DNA from: Dimorphilus gyrociliatus
Lineage: Eukaryota; Annelida; Polychaeta; Dinophilidae
Direction of reading: 5' to 3'
DNA length: 64,000 nucleotides
NCBI GenBank assembly: GCA_904063045.1
Contig: CAJFCJ010000017.1
Location: 682,001 to 746,000, forward strand
The translations under genes were made by a program, and so were the position numbers. Below the pieces are notes generated by a model. It was given only the letters and a program-made list of their open reading frames with translations. It was not told the origin of the DNA and did no database searches. Shown piece after piece: positions 38,701 to 51,108 of this stretch (within the stretch, counting starts at the first letter, position 1; the number at the start of each line of letters is the position of its first letter).

Positions 38701-41229
38701 TTAACATCTCAAAATTATCGTCTAATTGAGCTAAAAGACTTGGAAGAATATTAAATAACCGAATAGAGTTTGGTTCTATAAACCGAAAGGATAGTCCTCG
38801 ATTGGCTTTTTCAATCTTTAAATTCCTTTTGGTTAATAGCAAATCTCTATGACGACCATTTCTCCCGCAATTCAAAGTTTCTATTAAATGTTTAATATTG
38901 AATTTATTAAGATCATAACGAATAAGTATTCTATCTCTTATCGCTCTATACTGCCAGCATATAACTACGTAATCGTGTGAGATATCAACTCTGGTGAATG
39001 GTTCAATAGACTTGCGTAATTTTAACCAAAGCATTTCGGGAAATCTAACATATTCGAAAGAAGTTGGATCGTAATCGGTATAAATATAATTCATTAGTTC
39101 ATCATCACTGGATAGTGCATCTAGCATTTCGGTATCCGTTATACCATAGACCATTAAACTAATAAATGATAACGACCGATTAATAAATAAAGTACCAAAT
39201 TGGCTTTCAAGAAACTCGAGCCATCTATCAATAACATCATCAAGGCAGGATGAGAAGGGAAGATGATAGATATCATTCCAAGAATTCCACGATAAAGATA
39301 AATGGACATTAATCACTAGCGCAAGAAGATTCTTATGAATAGAGTAAGAATTTTGAATAATAGCTTTCTGTTTTTCATTCAAAGTTCGTTTATTAATGCT
39401 TAATAATCCATCTATGAGTAAACTAGCATCATTATCAGTTATACTTTCAATTCTATATAAACAATCGTACGATAGATGAGGTGTCAACGAATACAAACAA
39501 TTATTATCAGCATTAATATCGCAAGACACTAACAGATGTACCCTTGATGGTAGTAGTCTTGGTATCCACAGAATATCCCAACCTCCTCTCTCTAATTTAA
39601 TTAAATGTATATCGCTAACCATTATAACTAGATGTTGATCGGATTTTAAAAGATTACCGGCAAGGTTAAGGGTTTCTTTAAAATATAATCTAGTATTAAT
39701 CTTTTGAGTTATTGAATCTATGAAATTATCCACTTTCAATACAATTCTTATATGATTACATAGTTCTAAGAGAAAATTGCCAATTGAACTTGTCTTTTCG
39801 CTTGTTCCTCCTAATCTTATAATTGATATTGTAGAATCTCCTAACCATTTACGTATATTCTTTGACATTTCTATTAAAATACTTCTTTTACCTATTCCAG
39901 TTTCTCCATATAATACTAATGGAACTTGAGGATCGTCTAACATAAAGATTTTCAAATCTTCAAGGGTATTTTCCCTACCTATAAAATACTCCGAAAATAA
40001 CGATGATACTCTCTTTGCTTGACAAACAACCTCATTTTTAAACAAATCTTTGTAATTAGATAAATCAATAGTTGCATTATCTATACAGTTTGTCAATTTT
40101 TTGTAAAAGAAACTCCCTATTTCTTTAAGATATTTATCACTATTTATAGTTAAGAGATCGTTGTATTTCAGGTTTATGATATTAATATTCTCATCACTTA
40201 ATTTATCATTTATTATCTTCTTAACTTTACTTAAGGCGGCTAATTTTTCAGGATAAACTCGTCCATCCCTATAGAAAATAGTTAAAAGCAATAAAGAATA
40301 ATTCAGATAAGGATAGCGTCTAATTTTTACGTTGTCAAGTCTGTAATAGGCTGATTCTTAAACTTATGCCTAAACTTTTCAAGATTGGTAATATTTCTAA
40401 TGCAAACAAGAGTAGTGTCATCTTTTTTAGGATTATCAGAGATTATATAAGCGACCAGCCGTTCGATGTCATAGTATAAGTATTCCAGTGAATTTTTCTT
40501 ATCAATTAGCTGATTCCTTAAGGCGTAACACATAGTTTCACTGATAAGATAGTTCAATTGCTTCTTAATATTTAGCCAATCAATTACGCAATGATTTCTA
40601 ATCAACTCGTAATCTTTGCTTGTAGTCGAATAAAACGGAAGTATACTATCGATATCTAACAATACATATTCTTCGGGAATTGAATTCTTATCCAGTCTAT
40701 AGCATTTCCTGAGCAAATAATCATTTTTCAATGAAAATCGATCAACGATAGTATCAATAAATTTCCATTTACTTTTATCTATCACTCTGGGAATTGACCT
40801 CTCACCGCATTTATCACCGACGAAAAACTGTTTTGCATAAATTATGCAAATATAGATATATATTTTAATAAATAATTAACATATTTATATTATATATACT
40901 GTACAAAAGACAATTACTAAATAGTAAATAAGATTATTATCGTATTGTAAGAATTCCTCAAGAGAATTGAATGGTAAAAGATGATTATTATCTATTTTAT
41001 TTGTACCAAAATTTTGATAATTGATAATATTTAACTCTAAATTCTTTTTATAGCAATACAAATATAAATCTGGTAAAGTTTCATTATAAAATGCCGATAA
41101 TTCTATTTTCATATCATTTCCGGGGGATATTAAAAAAACTGTGACAGATGTTTTAGGTAAACAAGGTAAATTTTTAAAGTAACCTGTATATAATTCATTT
41201 AACAGATTATTACAATTTAATTTGTTCAT
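35741..41229 (-). CDS. NACHT and WD-repeat protein, NWD2-like, 1751 aa
   Basis: Four exons (40918-41229, 40331-40827, 36713-40268, 35741-36631) join in frame to 1751 residues, close to human NWD2. The N-terminal region (TVFLISPGNDMKIE, FFVGDKCGERSIPRVID) is the family's TIR-like/DUF4062 part. A NACHT-type NTPase begins near residue 360: VPLVLYGETGIGKRS, IIRLGGTSEKTSSIGNFLLE, and LVIMVSDIHLI. A helical region follows, then a C-terminal array of WD-like repeats including HDFLAHSDGSVANCLASVEN, SSSQNSCHVWHLPTLLG and LALAQEGNLLVSGSDDKYIKI followed by WNSLIGEELW. P-loop and Walker B are both altered (GKR for GK-S/T, one acidic residue). NWD proteins are STAND-type scaffolds; vertebrate NWD2 is neural. 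No partner is evident. Assignment to NWD2 over NWD1 rests on length. Confidence 0.82.
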
Positions 41230-41325
41230 ATTTAAATTATTATATATTAAAAGTAAAATGAATATTTAAATTGATTAAATGACCTAATTAATTTTTACGA
41301 AGTAAATAAATAACGTTTTCTTCTT

Positions 41326-42504
41326 TTATATAAAATTTCCTTTTTTCGGTTCTAATCCGGCATGAATACGTTGTTTATTGAGTTTTTCTCTTTGAATTTT
41401 TATTTCGGCTCTTAGATTTTGAGCGAAACATACAGCTAAAATCTGTTATTGTTTTGAATGTTAACTTTACTTCCTTTTAGGAAAGATTATTCAATTAATT
41501 TAAAAGATTATCTTATTTACTTGCACTCCGCAAAGGGATATTGTTATTATAAGAATAGGGATTAGATTCTCCGATATCCAAGCTGATCCTTTTTGCATAC
41601 AACCTATTGTATATATATATTTTCTATAATCAGCATCGTGCGTCTTTTTCCTCATATCGTAGCCGCATTGTTTATTGATAACCATTTTACTTGAATTTTT
41701 TCTGCAACATGAAAATGGTACACCGCAAGCTTCTCTACTAGGAGATTTACAATCAAAATATTCATTTTCTTCCCAATCCCTAAATGATTCAATACCGCAA
41801 CATCCCAACCACGTATCTTGAATCCAATCAATTAAATTCTTCAGATCTGGATCCTCTCTACGAATAAAACAAGAACAAATTTACAATAATTCCTTTCTCT
41901 AATAAATTACCGATATTGTCGAATATAATGAATAAGGCTACTCCTTATCTTCTCTTGCATTTGATCTTTAAAAATAAAAGCCAATATTGCAATAACAATT
42001 TGGCATAGGAAAATCAAACCAACAAAGAAAATGTACTGAAAAGAAAAACGTATTTGCAATCAATATTTTCGCCCTCATTCAAATGTCCAACTTAGAAAAT
42101 GAAAATAAAGAGAATTATCTATAAAAAGGTGTATATTTACAATCAATAACACAAGTCGATTCTCTCGTAGTGCTCCAAAACATCCAGTAAATCCAACAAT
42201 AAATATTACACAGCCGAACAATATACACATTGCGGCGGGATCGTAACGTAAATTAGTGATACTCGTCATCCTCCGAAAAGTTTCCTTCTCCTGATAAGCC
42301 CAAATACCTATACCTGCCACCAAACCACCTAAAAGCTTCATAAAACATTAAATAATAATTGATTTTCCATAAACATAAAGGTATAACACTCATTCATCCC
42401 TTTCAACATACCCAACAAATGACGTTAAATGTAAATATAATATATTTCATACAATAGCTAACCTCACTACGAGGTATAACAGTTTTCTTCGCTTTTAATG
42501 CCAT
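41326..42504 (-). CDS. TspanC8 tetraspanin
   Basis: Exon 1 (42412-42504) and exon 2 (42141-42335) join in frame and further exons run to the stop at 41326. TM1 is [22 protein letters not shown]2 [22 protein letters not shown]3 [20 protein letters not shown], and TM4 lies in [19 protein letters not shown]. The large loop has [39 protein letters not shown] and GCMQKG, eight cysteines in all, the signature of the TspanC8 subgroup (TSPAN5, 10, 14, 15, 17, 33). In animals this subgroup escorts ADAM10 from the ER and steers Notch and other shedding. It resembles TSPAN14/33 most (inference). The cytoplasmic tail is Lys/Arg-rich ([18 protein letters not shown]). Confidence 0.92.
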
Positions 42505-42816
42505 GCTCAATATCTCGTTTATTATAATTAATATTAATTAAATAAATAAATAAATATTTTAAAAGTTTAAAAAAATCAAGTTTTTTTTGTTTTAGGGAAA
42601 TAATTGAAGGTAGCCATGTTTCTTTTGGTATTTCATATTTACATACACATGTATATATAAATGTATATGTAAATATTCAAAAACATGAATATCGACGGAT
42701 AACGTGAAATTTGATCAACTAATTTGTTTTTATTTGTCTCCTTTTTACAAATATATACGACTTAAGAACCTTCTAAACTTTCATAAAAAAAGGTATACAT
42801 TGAATGAGTTTCAAAA
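42505..42816. other. Gap between tetraspanin and NUP133
   Basis: The tetraspanin 5' flank and the NUP133 3' flank meet here. The stretch is AT-rich, with TA-rich strings near 42650. No exon seen. Confidence 0.4.
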
Positions 42817-45800
42817 TTAGTTCACTTGCATAGCATTAATTGAACCTTCACATAAAGTTTGAATATATTCGTAAGCTACTGTAAGAGCGTATTGGAATGA
42901 AGTATCCGATGACATAGTCTGTAAATCTTCAGAGTTCAATAGATTTTCTTTTTTCGTTAATAAAAAGAATGGATCGGCTCCTTGAAAAAATACACACATA
43001 CATAAACATAAATATAAATATATACAATTGATAATTTACCTTGACCAATTGACAATTCTATTGTCTTGAAAAATACAGTCTCTCTTATTCTATTTATTAT
43101 ATCGTCAGGTTTGAAGCTTGTCCAACTAGTTGAAAAAAAAAAGGAATCAAGTGGAAATTTAATATTACTTTCTAAATGACTTACTTATCAGCTTTAATGA
43201 CCCTCGCCCATATAGACGTTTTTAATACTTCGATTTTCTCATCTCTATTAACATAATTTGGATCGACATATTGAAGTAAATCTAAAGCTTTTTTAAAGTC
43301 AACTTCGCAAGCAGTTTCATTCAGATCGGAGATGCAAAACTATAATAGAAAATTTACAAATAAAACAATGTTTTCCTGTACACAGTTAATATATTTACCT
43401 TTATCATATCTTCGGCTGATAAACATCTCATATTATTTCTATCCATTCCCAAATTTTCAATAAGGCAGCTTGGCAAAGTTTCCTGATTTAGAATCAGTTC
43501 CAAATTTTTATTTATACCTGCAATATTTACATTAGTACGTATGAAGAAAAACATAAATATAATTAGCTTACGCTCAATACTTTCTTCTACATTCCTCTTT
43601 GAACAAACTTCAAAGTCAGCGAGTGCCGCCAATTTACTCAAACTCAAAAGGGTCTATCAGATGAATATCAATTGATTAATATAAATAAGAAATCTTACAA
43701 TAACCTCTTCAAACCTTTTTTTTGGGTAATGAATCAATTTCTGCATCTGCTAGTTCGTGTAAAGTTTTATGTGCCTAATGAATATTATAATATCACAATT
43801 TAGAAATAAACTTTTTACAAGTATTATTTTAATTTTATACTTTAATGAATGAGTTGGTTTTGATTTCTTGAAGCCAACCCAAATGCTTATTCTTTTCACT
43901 TTGTAAAAATGCCTGTAAATCTGGATGGTGTGCCAAAGATGGAATTGAAAGAAGTTTTCCAACTTTTTCTATAATGTAAATACAAAAGACTTAAATATTT
44001 AGAGTAATGAAATTAGCGATTAATAACTGTTACCTTGTTCTGAATACCATTTGAAAACAAATTCGATAAAATTCTATTAAAAAAATCACGTCAAACATCA
44101 AATAAAAATGATTTAAGATATTTAATTGCCTACTTTATTGGAGTATTGTTGTATATATCTCTCTAATCGGCATTTATCATCATTCTTTTCGCAAATTTCA
44201 ATTAATATTCTATAATCACCATACTTTTCAGCTATAATAGCACACTGCTCGCACCCGTGAGCTGATATAATAATAAATTATACTTAAATGAGCTGAATGT
44301 AAATTAAATACTTACGAAATAGCTTGAGTATGTTGTACCGCTTTTCTGCAAATCTACGTTGAAACATTTTATATGAATCACTTGAAGTATTCGGGATTCG
44401 ATTTAAATGTGATTTGTAAGCATATAAAAGTATATCGGTTAAGGATGAAATCTTTGGTATTATCATCATACTCTCAGTGCCAGTTTCAACTCTTGCTAAT
44501 ACAGATCTACATAACAAGTTTATCTAAAAAATAACAAAAACTTATGAAGAACTATCACTTTTAAATAAATAGAATGTGTCTATTATAACTTTATACCATT
44601 CTTTCAAGAGCATGAATGACAGATTGTTCTTTCTCGAGATCCAACCAAGAAAAATATGAAATTTCATCGTTAGAGATTTGATTATAACGGTATAGAGAAC
44701 TTTTATTTTTTCTATATTGAATCGCTTCTTGTAAAGCTCCCTAATTGATACAAAATTTCATTATATAAATTTATACATTTTCTCAAATATTCTTATTAAA
44801 AGTATTAATATGTTAAAGTTTCATTACCTCCATAATACCGGCTATGGAGGAAGCCGTTGTTAATATTTCCATTTTGGGTACTTCATCAACTTCTAATTTA
44901 CTCTCAATAATATCAACTAAAACAGTAAATATCCAATCTAGTCGGGAGACCTTTTAAAAGAAATCAATTATTTACCATACAGAAATATTTCTTATTTGTA
45001 ACTAACTTCTCGATAAAATATGTCAACATGTCTTAAATTGGGAATGTTTAGGGCTTCTTTTCTTCCTTCAACACAAATTGCAATAGCATGTTCCATTATG
45101 GCCCGATACGATGAACTAAAGCAGATATAAGTTTTAATTTTGAAAAAGATATAACGAAAAAAAGTATATTCACTGCTGTTGCACGGATGCGAAATGAAAC
45201 GCAGACATTAATTTTTCACCCAATTCTTGTAAAAGGATGATGGTAAGTATTGGACCATTCTCAGTATTCAAGGTTGTCAACTAAATAAAAACACGTTTTC
45301 ATTATACTCAAATTAATAAAGGGATAACATACAGTTTCGGTTATTCCAGAATTATTCAAAAATGATATAAAAGACTCCAAAACTTTAAGTTTATCTTGTA
45401 ACTGATTAACTAATATAACTCTTCCTTCTTGTTGTTCCTCAACTAAAAATGCATTTGAATAAAAATTATAAAAATAGATAACAACCATATCAGCTACTAT
45501 ACCTTGTTGGTTTAAAGCTTCAGCCCAACGAGGATCAGAAAGAGGTGCAGCGTCAATAAAACTTTCAGCAAGAGACTTTATAACTCCATCTAAAGCTTCT
45601 TCCGGCTGTCTAAGATCTTTGAGGAGTTTTATTGCTTCAGTCTGTAAATGAAGACATAAAGATAAGATGATGATAAAGAGTATAATTTTTTTAATTACCC
45701 TATTTCCAGAGACAAAAAAGTAAAATGCGGCCTTTAATTTATCAATTTTATTTGATCTTTGACTTAATTCTTTCAAATGTCGTACACTCGGCATATTTGG

Positions 45801-47972
45801 TGGAAGAGATTCATCTTTTTTATAGAAAGATGAATTATTCAAGTCTGGTTTCCTAGAATGAATTCATTAAATTAAAAATATCTTTAAAACAAAAGAAAAG
45901 AAATATACATCATATTGTTACTCTGCGAAGCTTCTTTTATAGTTACAAAACCTCGATTTTTATCAACAAGGATGGTATGTTGGTCAAAAATCCCTTTAAA
46001 AATGTATTAATTGTTATTATCTACTTCATTTGGATAAATTTATTTTTAACAAACCAAATCCAATCAAATCTTCAGAAACAAATTCAATAGTTTCACATTC
46101 AACTCTACCATATTTACCATCTGAAGAAAACGTTATCTTAAACTCAAATAAAGTTACTCTTTTTATTGTAATTTTTCTGAAACTTACTGGGAACGCAAAG
46201 AAGCGTTTTAGAATCTATAAGATAGGCTGAGGATTGTGAATCAGGTGCTGACAATCTCTTTCGGATAGTATTTCTATTAATGGCACCCTAGGAAAATTCA
46301 TTGAATAATTAGTTATTTCATTCGATTCAAATCATTTATTACTTCTATTGTCAACTTTTGATCGCAGTGGTAAACGTTCAAGAAGCTTTGGGGCGCATCA
46401 TTGCCATGAGTATGAATTGATCCTAAAAGCAGATAGACATCGTCTGATACATCTTCATTGCAGCAAGCCGCTAAAATTACAACGGCGTCACTGGAATTAT
46501 AATTGAATTAAGTACATGAACATATGCCTATTACAACTTTGAGTACTGACGTAGAGTAATTCATATCCAATAAGCATACATTTAGAGATGGCAAATTATC
46601 CGCTGCATTATTCTGTAATAAGAAAATAAACATTTGTAATTAATTAAAAGGAAAATTTGTACTTTTACCCATATCTGGCGAGCACTTGCTTCCTTAAACC
46701 ACGCAGTTACATCGCAGTTGTACAACATCTAATGAAAGTGAATGTAGTGATTGGTTATGTAAATTAAAATCAAATGTTTTCTTACTTGACTCGAACCGCC
46801 AACACACCACTTTTGCAACTGTCTTCCAGCCAACAAGTAGAATGTATGTAGATCGTGAGAAGACTCTTCTCCCAAAACCATTTGAATCAAGGGCTGAAAA
46901 AAATTTTAATACAATACAAAACATTTATGAAACATTAGAGATTACTTCTGCTCCTTCAGTACTGGTTGCTGCTCCAAAAAGGAGGGATGACATCCGTCTT
47001 CCAATACCCCGCAACATACCTCGTCCTCCACCAAGTTGTTTGTAGATAATCTACAATATATTTCTTCGATAATGCTAATGATGTACTTTAATGTTTACCT
47101 TACCTCTCTTTCGTTAGCCTGGAGTTGGTATAGCATTCCGTTTTGTGACGCTATAACGTAAAAACCATCCTGAATTTTTCGTAGAGAAATAAAGAGTAAA
47201 GTTTTTTGAATGATTGATAATATGCTTTGATAACTACCTCAAATCCAATGAGGTTGACAAACACGGTGTTAGGTATTACCATGTTTGTGTCCACGAATTC
47301 TTCTGGTCTACGGATATCTTTATAGTATCTCATTTCACCTCCAGGGGTTGCCAGAAAGCAAGAAATTGCTCCATCTCCATCATCCAAGATTGAGACCAAG
47401 TCAGTGGATGTTCGAACAGAAAAGGAATTTTTCGGAAAACTTATCTCATATATCTTAATGAAAAAAAAGTGTCAATGCACAATTTATAAGAAAAAAAAAT
47501 ATCCAAACTTTATCTGTGATATTGTTTTTGTTTATGGAATATATTAAAAGTCTTTCTCTATAAGCGAAATATGTGAATCCTTCTGGTTTTATACATGCTG
47601 ATAGATACGAGGGATCTGCAATAGAAACATGTCATCGATATTCTATATTAAAAACGCATATATACCTTCCAAAAAACATCCTGAAACAAAATCTTGAACT
47701 TTTGGTGGAAATCCTGATACTCGAGGCTCTAATTTATATTTGCTCGAGGTTTGACGGGGTTTCAGTGAGGTCGATAACGGAGTAGCGGGAAAGGAGAAGC
47801 TAAATGAGTGATAATACAAGTTCAAAGTTTTAAACAGTAAGCAGATAACTCACGAGAAGCTATTATTCACATCTTTAGTTGTCGAAAGTAATGTGCGATT
47901 TTTTCCAGATGCACTAGCATTAAGATCAAAGCGACGAGATCTTCTTATATGTTTCGGCGTACTAAAATTCAT
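42817..47972 (-). CDS. NUP133: Nucleoporin NUP133 of the Y complex
   Basis: About twenty short exons between start 47972 (MNFSTPKHIRRSRRFDL) and stop 42817. NUP133 is a scaffold subunit of the NUP107-160 Y complex of the nuclear pore. The N-terminal half is the beta-propeller, with VVILAACCNEDVSDDVYLL near 46450. The C-terminal half is the alpha-solenoid: DPRWAEALNQQGI, LAHHPDLQAFLQSEKNKHLG followed by WLQEI, the diagnostic LSLSKLAALADFE, LNQETLPSCLIENLG, EVDFKKALDLLQYVDPNY, and the final segment ending QYALTVAYEYIQTL. The N-terminal tail is basic, as expected for the unstructured region that carries phosphorylation sites. Splice sites in the middle were read by homology and are approximate. 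It is head to head with HSP70, 590 bp between start codons. Confidence 0.92.
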
Positions 47973-48562
47973 TTCGCCCGGCGTATTAACTCTACAATAC
48001 GATTCGGAAATGTATACTATTTTATCAGAAACAGGAAAGAGAGCTATAATTACGTGCGCATGCGCCGTTCCTAAACATTCAAATATGTGTGAAACGACTG
48101 GTTTCTTCCTTTCCTACGGCCGCCATTGTAGGGTTCACACAGCGACAAGTGAAAGGGAAAACGCCTACGAAATACTAAGTTAGTTTAACTAGTCTTACTA
48201 AAGCACTAAAACAAGTAAGTATAAGAACATATCTACTGGCTTTTTACAGACAATTTTTGTCTTTAACGCCCAAAAACTTCGTTTTTCTAAAACCTCGTGG
48301 TAGTTAATATGGCGTATCGCAAATGCACTTAAAATTTTTTTAATTATCCCTCTCTCGTTTTATTCTCTGACGATAAAAATACCTCTATATTCTGATAATA
48401 AATATGTAAAAGAGATAAAGTTAACAAAGTCAGTCAAATACCTCGTGGTGGAATAGAATGATTTTTATCACGCAATTCGCATTAACCATGTGGTCGACGA
48501 TATACTTGTTAACCTTTACAACCATTAAACAATTTTTTTCAATAAATTTCAGACACTAAATA
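47973..48562. promoter_or_regulatory. NUP133/HSP70 bidirectional promoter
   Basis: The shared region holds a perfect NRF1 palindrome TGCGCATGCGC at 48055-48065 and a YY1-like GCCGCCATTGT at about 48119-48129. Just after it the HSP70 5' UTR exon ends at 48214 (AACAA followed by GTAAGT). A 5' UTR intron runs 48215-48552, so only ten non-coding bases (48553-48562) precede the ATG in the second exon. A 5' UTR intron is usual in constitutive HSC70 genes and unusual in heat-inducible HSP70. No clear cluster of nGAAn heat-shock elements was seen by eye. Confidence 0.6.
48055..48065. promoter_or_regulatory. NRF1 palindrome
   Basis: TGCGCATGCGC is the full NRF1 consensus core, between the divergent NUP133 and HSP70 start sites. 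Such a CpG-rich 11-mer is very unlikely by chance in this AT-rich DNA. Binding is inferred. Confidence 0.6.
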
Positions 48563-50782
48563 ATGGCGAAACAAGCAGTTGGTATTGATCTTGGAACAAC
48601 CTACTCCTGCGTAGGCGTTTTCCAGCACGGAAAAGTTGAAATTATTGCTAATGATCAGGGAAATAGAACAACACCCAGTTACGTCGCTTTCACAGACAGT
48701 GAACGTCTCATTGGAGATGCCGCCAAGAACCAAGTAGCAATGAATCCTTCAAATACCGTTTTTGACGCTAAACGATTAATTGGTAGAAGATATGACGACC
48801 TTACAGTTCAAAATGATAAGAAACATTGGCCTTTTGATGTTGTAAGCGATGGCGGAAAACCAAAAATTCAAGTCGAATATAAAGGAGAATCTAAAACATT
48901 TTTCCCCGAAGAAGTCTCTTCAATGGTCCTTACTAAAATGAGAGAAACAGCTGAGGCCTACTTGGGCAAGACCATTGCAAATGCTGTTGTAACCGTACCA
49001 GCCTACTTCAATGATTCCCAACGTCAAGCAACAAAGGATGCCGGAACTATCGCTGGTTTGAACGTTCTTCGTATCATCAACGAACCCACAGCCGCAGCTA
49101 TTGCATACGGTTTGGACAAGAAGGTTGGAGGAGAAAGAAACGTTCTTATCTTTGATTTGGGCGGTGGTACCTTCGATGTATCTGTTCTCACCATTGAGGA
49201 TGGTATCTTTGAAGTAAAATCTACTGCTGGAGATACTCATTTGGGAGGTGAAGATTTTGACAACAGAATGGTCACTCACTTTATCCAGGAATTTAAGAGA
49301 AAACATAAAAAGGATATGGCTGGTAACAAGCGTGCTGTTAGGCGTTTGAGAACAGCTTGTGAAAGAGCAAAGAGAACACTTTCATCCTCTGCTCAAGCTT
49401 CAATCGAAATCGATTCTCTCTTCGAGGGTATTGATTTCTACACCAATATAACTAGAGCACGTTTTGAAGAATTAAATGCCGATTTATTCAGAGGCACCTT
49501 GGAACCAGTTGAAAAATCTCTTAGAGACGCTAAGATGGACAAAGGACATATTCACGACATCGTTTTAGTTGGAGGTTCCACCAGAATCCCAAGAATTCAA
49601 AAGCTTTTGAAAGATTTCTTTAATGGTAAAGAATTGAACAAGTCAATCAACCCCGATGAAGCTGTAGCTTACGGAGCTGCAGTTCAAGCTGCTATCTTGA
49701 TGGGAGATAAGAGCGAAGAGGTTCAAGATCTTCTCCTCCTCGATGTAGCTCCTCTTTCATTGGGAATTGAAACAGCTGGCGGAGTCATGACAGCTTTAAT
49801 CAAAAGAAACACCACTATTCCTACTAAACAAACCCAAACCTTTACCACATACAGTGACAACCAACCCGGTGTATTGATCCAGGTAAATACTTTTATTTTT
49901 TCATTTGTATTAGATACTACGTCGTGATGATACCGTACGCTTGCCCGTACATTCGCGGTTTCTACCGAATTCTTTATGTGGACTAAATCTTCCTTGGCTG
50001 TCTGAGAATTTAAGATGCACAGCATTTAGTTGCTTATAATACTTTATATTAATCCCTAATTTCTCTACAGGTTTATGAAGGTGAAAGAGCGATGACTAAA
50101 GATAACAACTTACTTGGAAAATTCGAACTCACCGGTATTCCCCCAGCACCAAGAGGAGTTCCTCAGATCGAAGTTACTTTCGATATTGATGCTAACGGAA
50201 TTCTTAATGTATCAGCTGTAGATAAGAGTACAATGAAGGAAAATAAAATCACTATTTCAAACGATAAAGGAAGACTCTCAAAAGAAGATATCGAAAAAAT
50301 GGTCAGAGAAGCCGACCAATTCAAAGCTGAAGATGATAAGCAAAAAGAAAGAATTTCTGCTAAAAACGCTTTGGAAAGTTATGCTTTCCACATGAAGCAA
50401 ACTGTTGAAGATGAAAAACTCAAAGATAAGATTAGTGAAGAAGATAAAACCAAGATTGTTGATAAGTGTAACGCTGTCATAAGTTGGTTGGATGCTAATC
50501 AGGTAAATTCTTTTTATTACATAGTATTTCGATACTAATATTGATTATTTTCAGTCTGCGGAAAAGGAAGAATTTGAACATCAGCAAAAAGAGGTCGAAG
50601 GCGTTTGTACACCAATTATCACCAAATTGTATCAGGCTGGAGGTATGCCTGCTGGTGGTATGCCCGGTGGTATGCCAGGAGGTATGCCAGGAGGATTCCC
50701 TGGTGGTGCCGGTGGTGCTCCAGGCGGTGGAGCTGGTGGTGCTGAATCAGGCAGTGGCCCCACCATCGAAGAAGTCGATTAA
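48563..50782 (+). CDS. HSPA8: Constitutive cytosolic HSP70 (HSC70)
   Basis: Three coding exons (48563-49882, 50071-50502, 50555-50782) give 659 residues. The three HSP70 signatures are present: [34 protein letters not shown] and [14 protein letters not shown]. The substrate-binding domain follows, then a Gly-Met-Pro repeat tail and the terminal EEVD that docks HOP and CHIP co-chaperones, so the protein is cytosolic/nuclear. It folds client proteins in an ATP cycle driven by J-domain proteins and exchange factors. Introns within the coding part and in the 5' UTR point to the constitutive form. Codon use is visibly less AT-biased than in neighbours, as expected for a highly expressed gene. The first coding intron carries a U14-like snoRNA. 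Confidence 0.97.
49918..50009 (+). ncRNA. SNORD14: U14 box C/D snoRNA (SNORD14) in HSP70 intron
   Basis: Box C GTGATGA at 49924-49930 and box D CTGA at 50002-50005 bracket about 71 nt. The internal ACATTCGCGGTTTCTACC at 49949-49966 matches the conserved U14 domain that pairs with 18S rRNA, and TCCTTGGCTGTCTGAG at the 3' end matches the end of vertebrate U14. U14 guides 2'-O-methylation of 18S rRNA and is needed for its processing. It lies in the 188-bp intron 49883-50070, in the host's sense strand. The terminal stem is weak by eye, so the exact ends are uncertain. Vertebrate U14 genes are also in HSC70 introns. Confidence 0.88.
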
Positions 50783-51108
50783 AATGAAATAAGTTTCTTG
50801 CAAAATAATCGACAAAATAGAAATAAACATGTTTAATATAAAGTAATTTTTTTTTTAATAATTTACATGCACTTGTACAACAATCGCTGCTGGAATGATA
50901 GCAAAACACGGCTCATTTATTAGAAACAATATTTACAAGACCGCTTATATTAAATTTTGCACACTAATCAACTAGAAGATTACAATGTACAAAACAATAA
51001 AACTGAATAAAAGTAACTATCTACAATTTCATTTGTTAAAACTAGACAGTTACAAGAACATTGAAATTTGGAGCGATAGAGGAAATTTCCTACTCCTGAT
51101 TATTAATA

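Noticed and set aside
48920-49306. 128-codon antisense frame in HSP70
   Set aside because: Antisense shadow of a highly codon-biased conserved gene.
50619-50909. His/Leu-rich antisense frame at the HSP70 3' end
   Set aside because: Produced by the Gly-Met-Pro repeat coding sequence read backwards.
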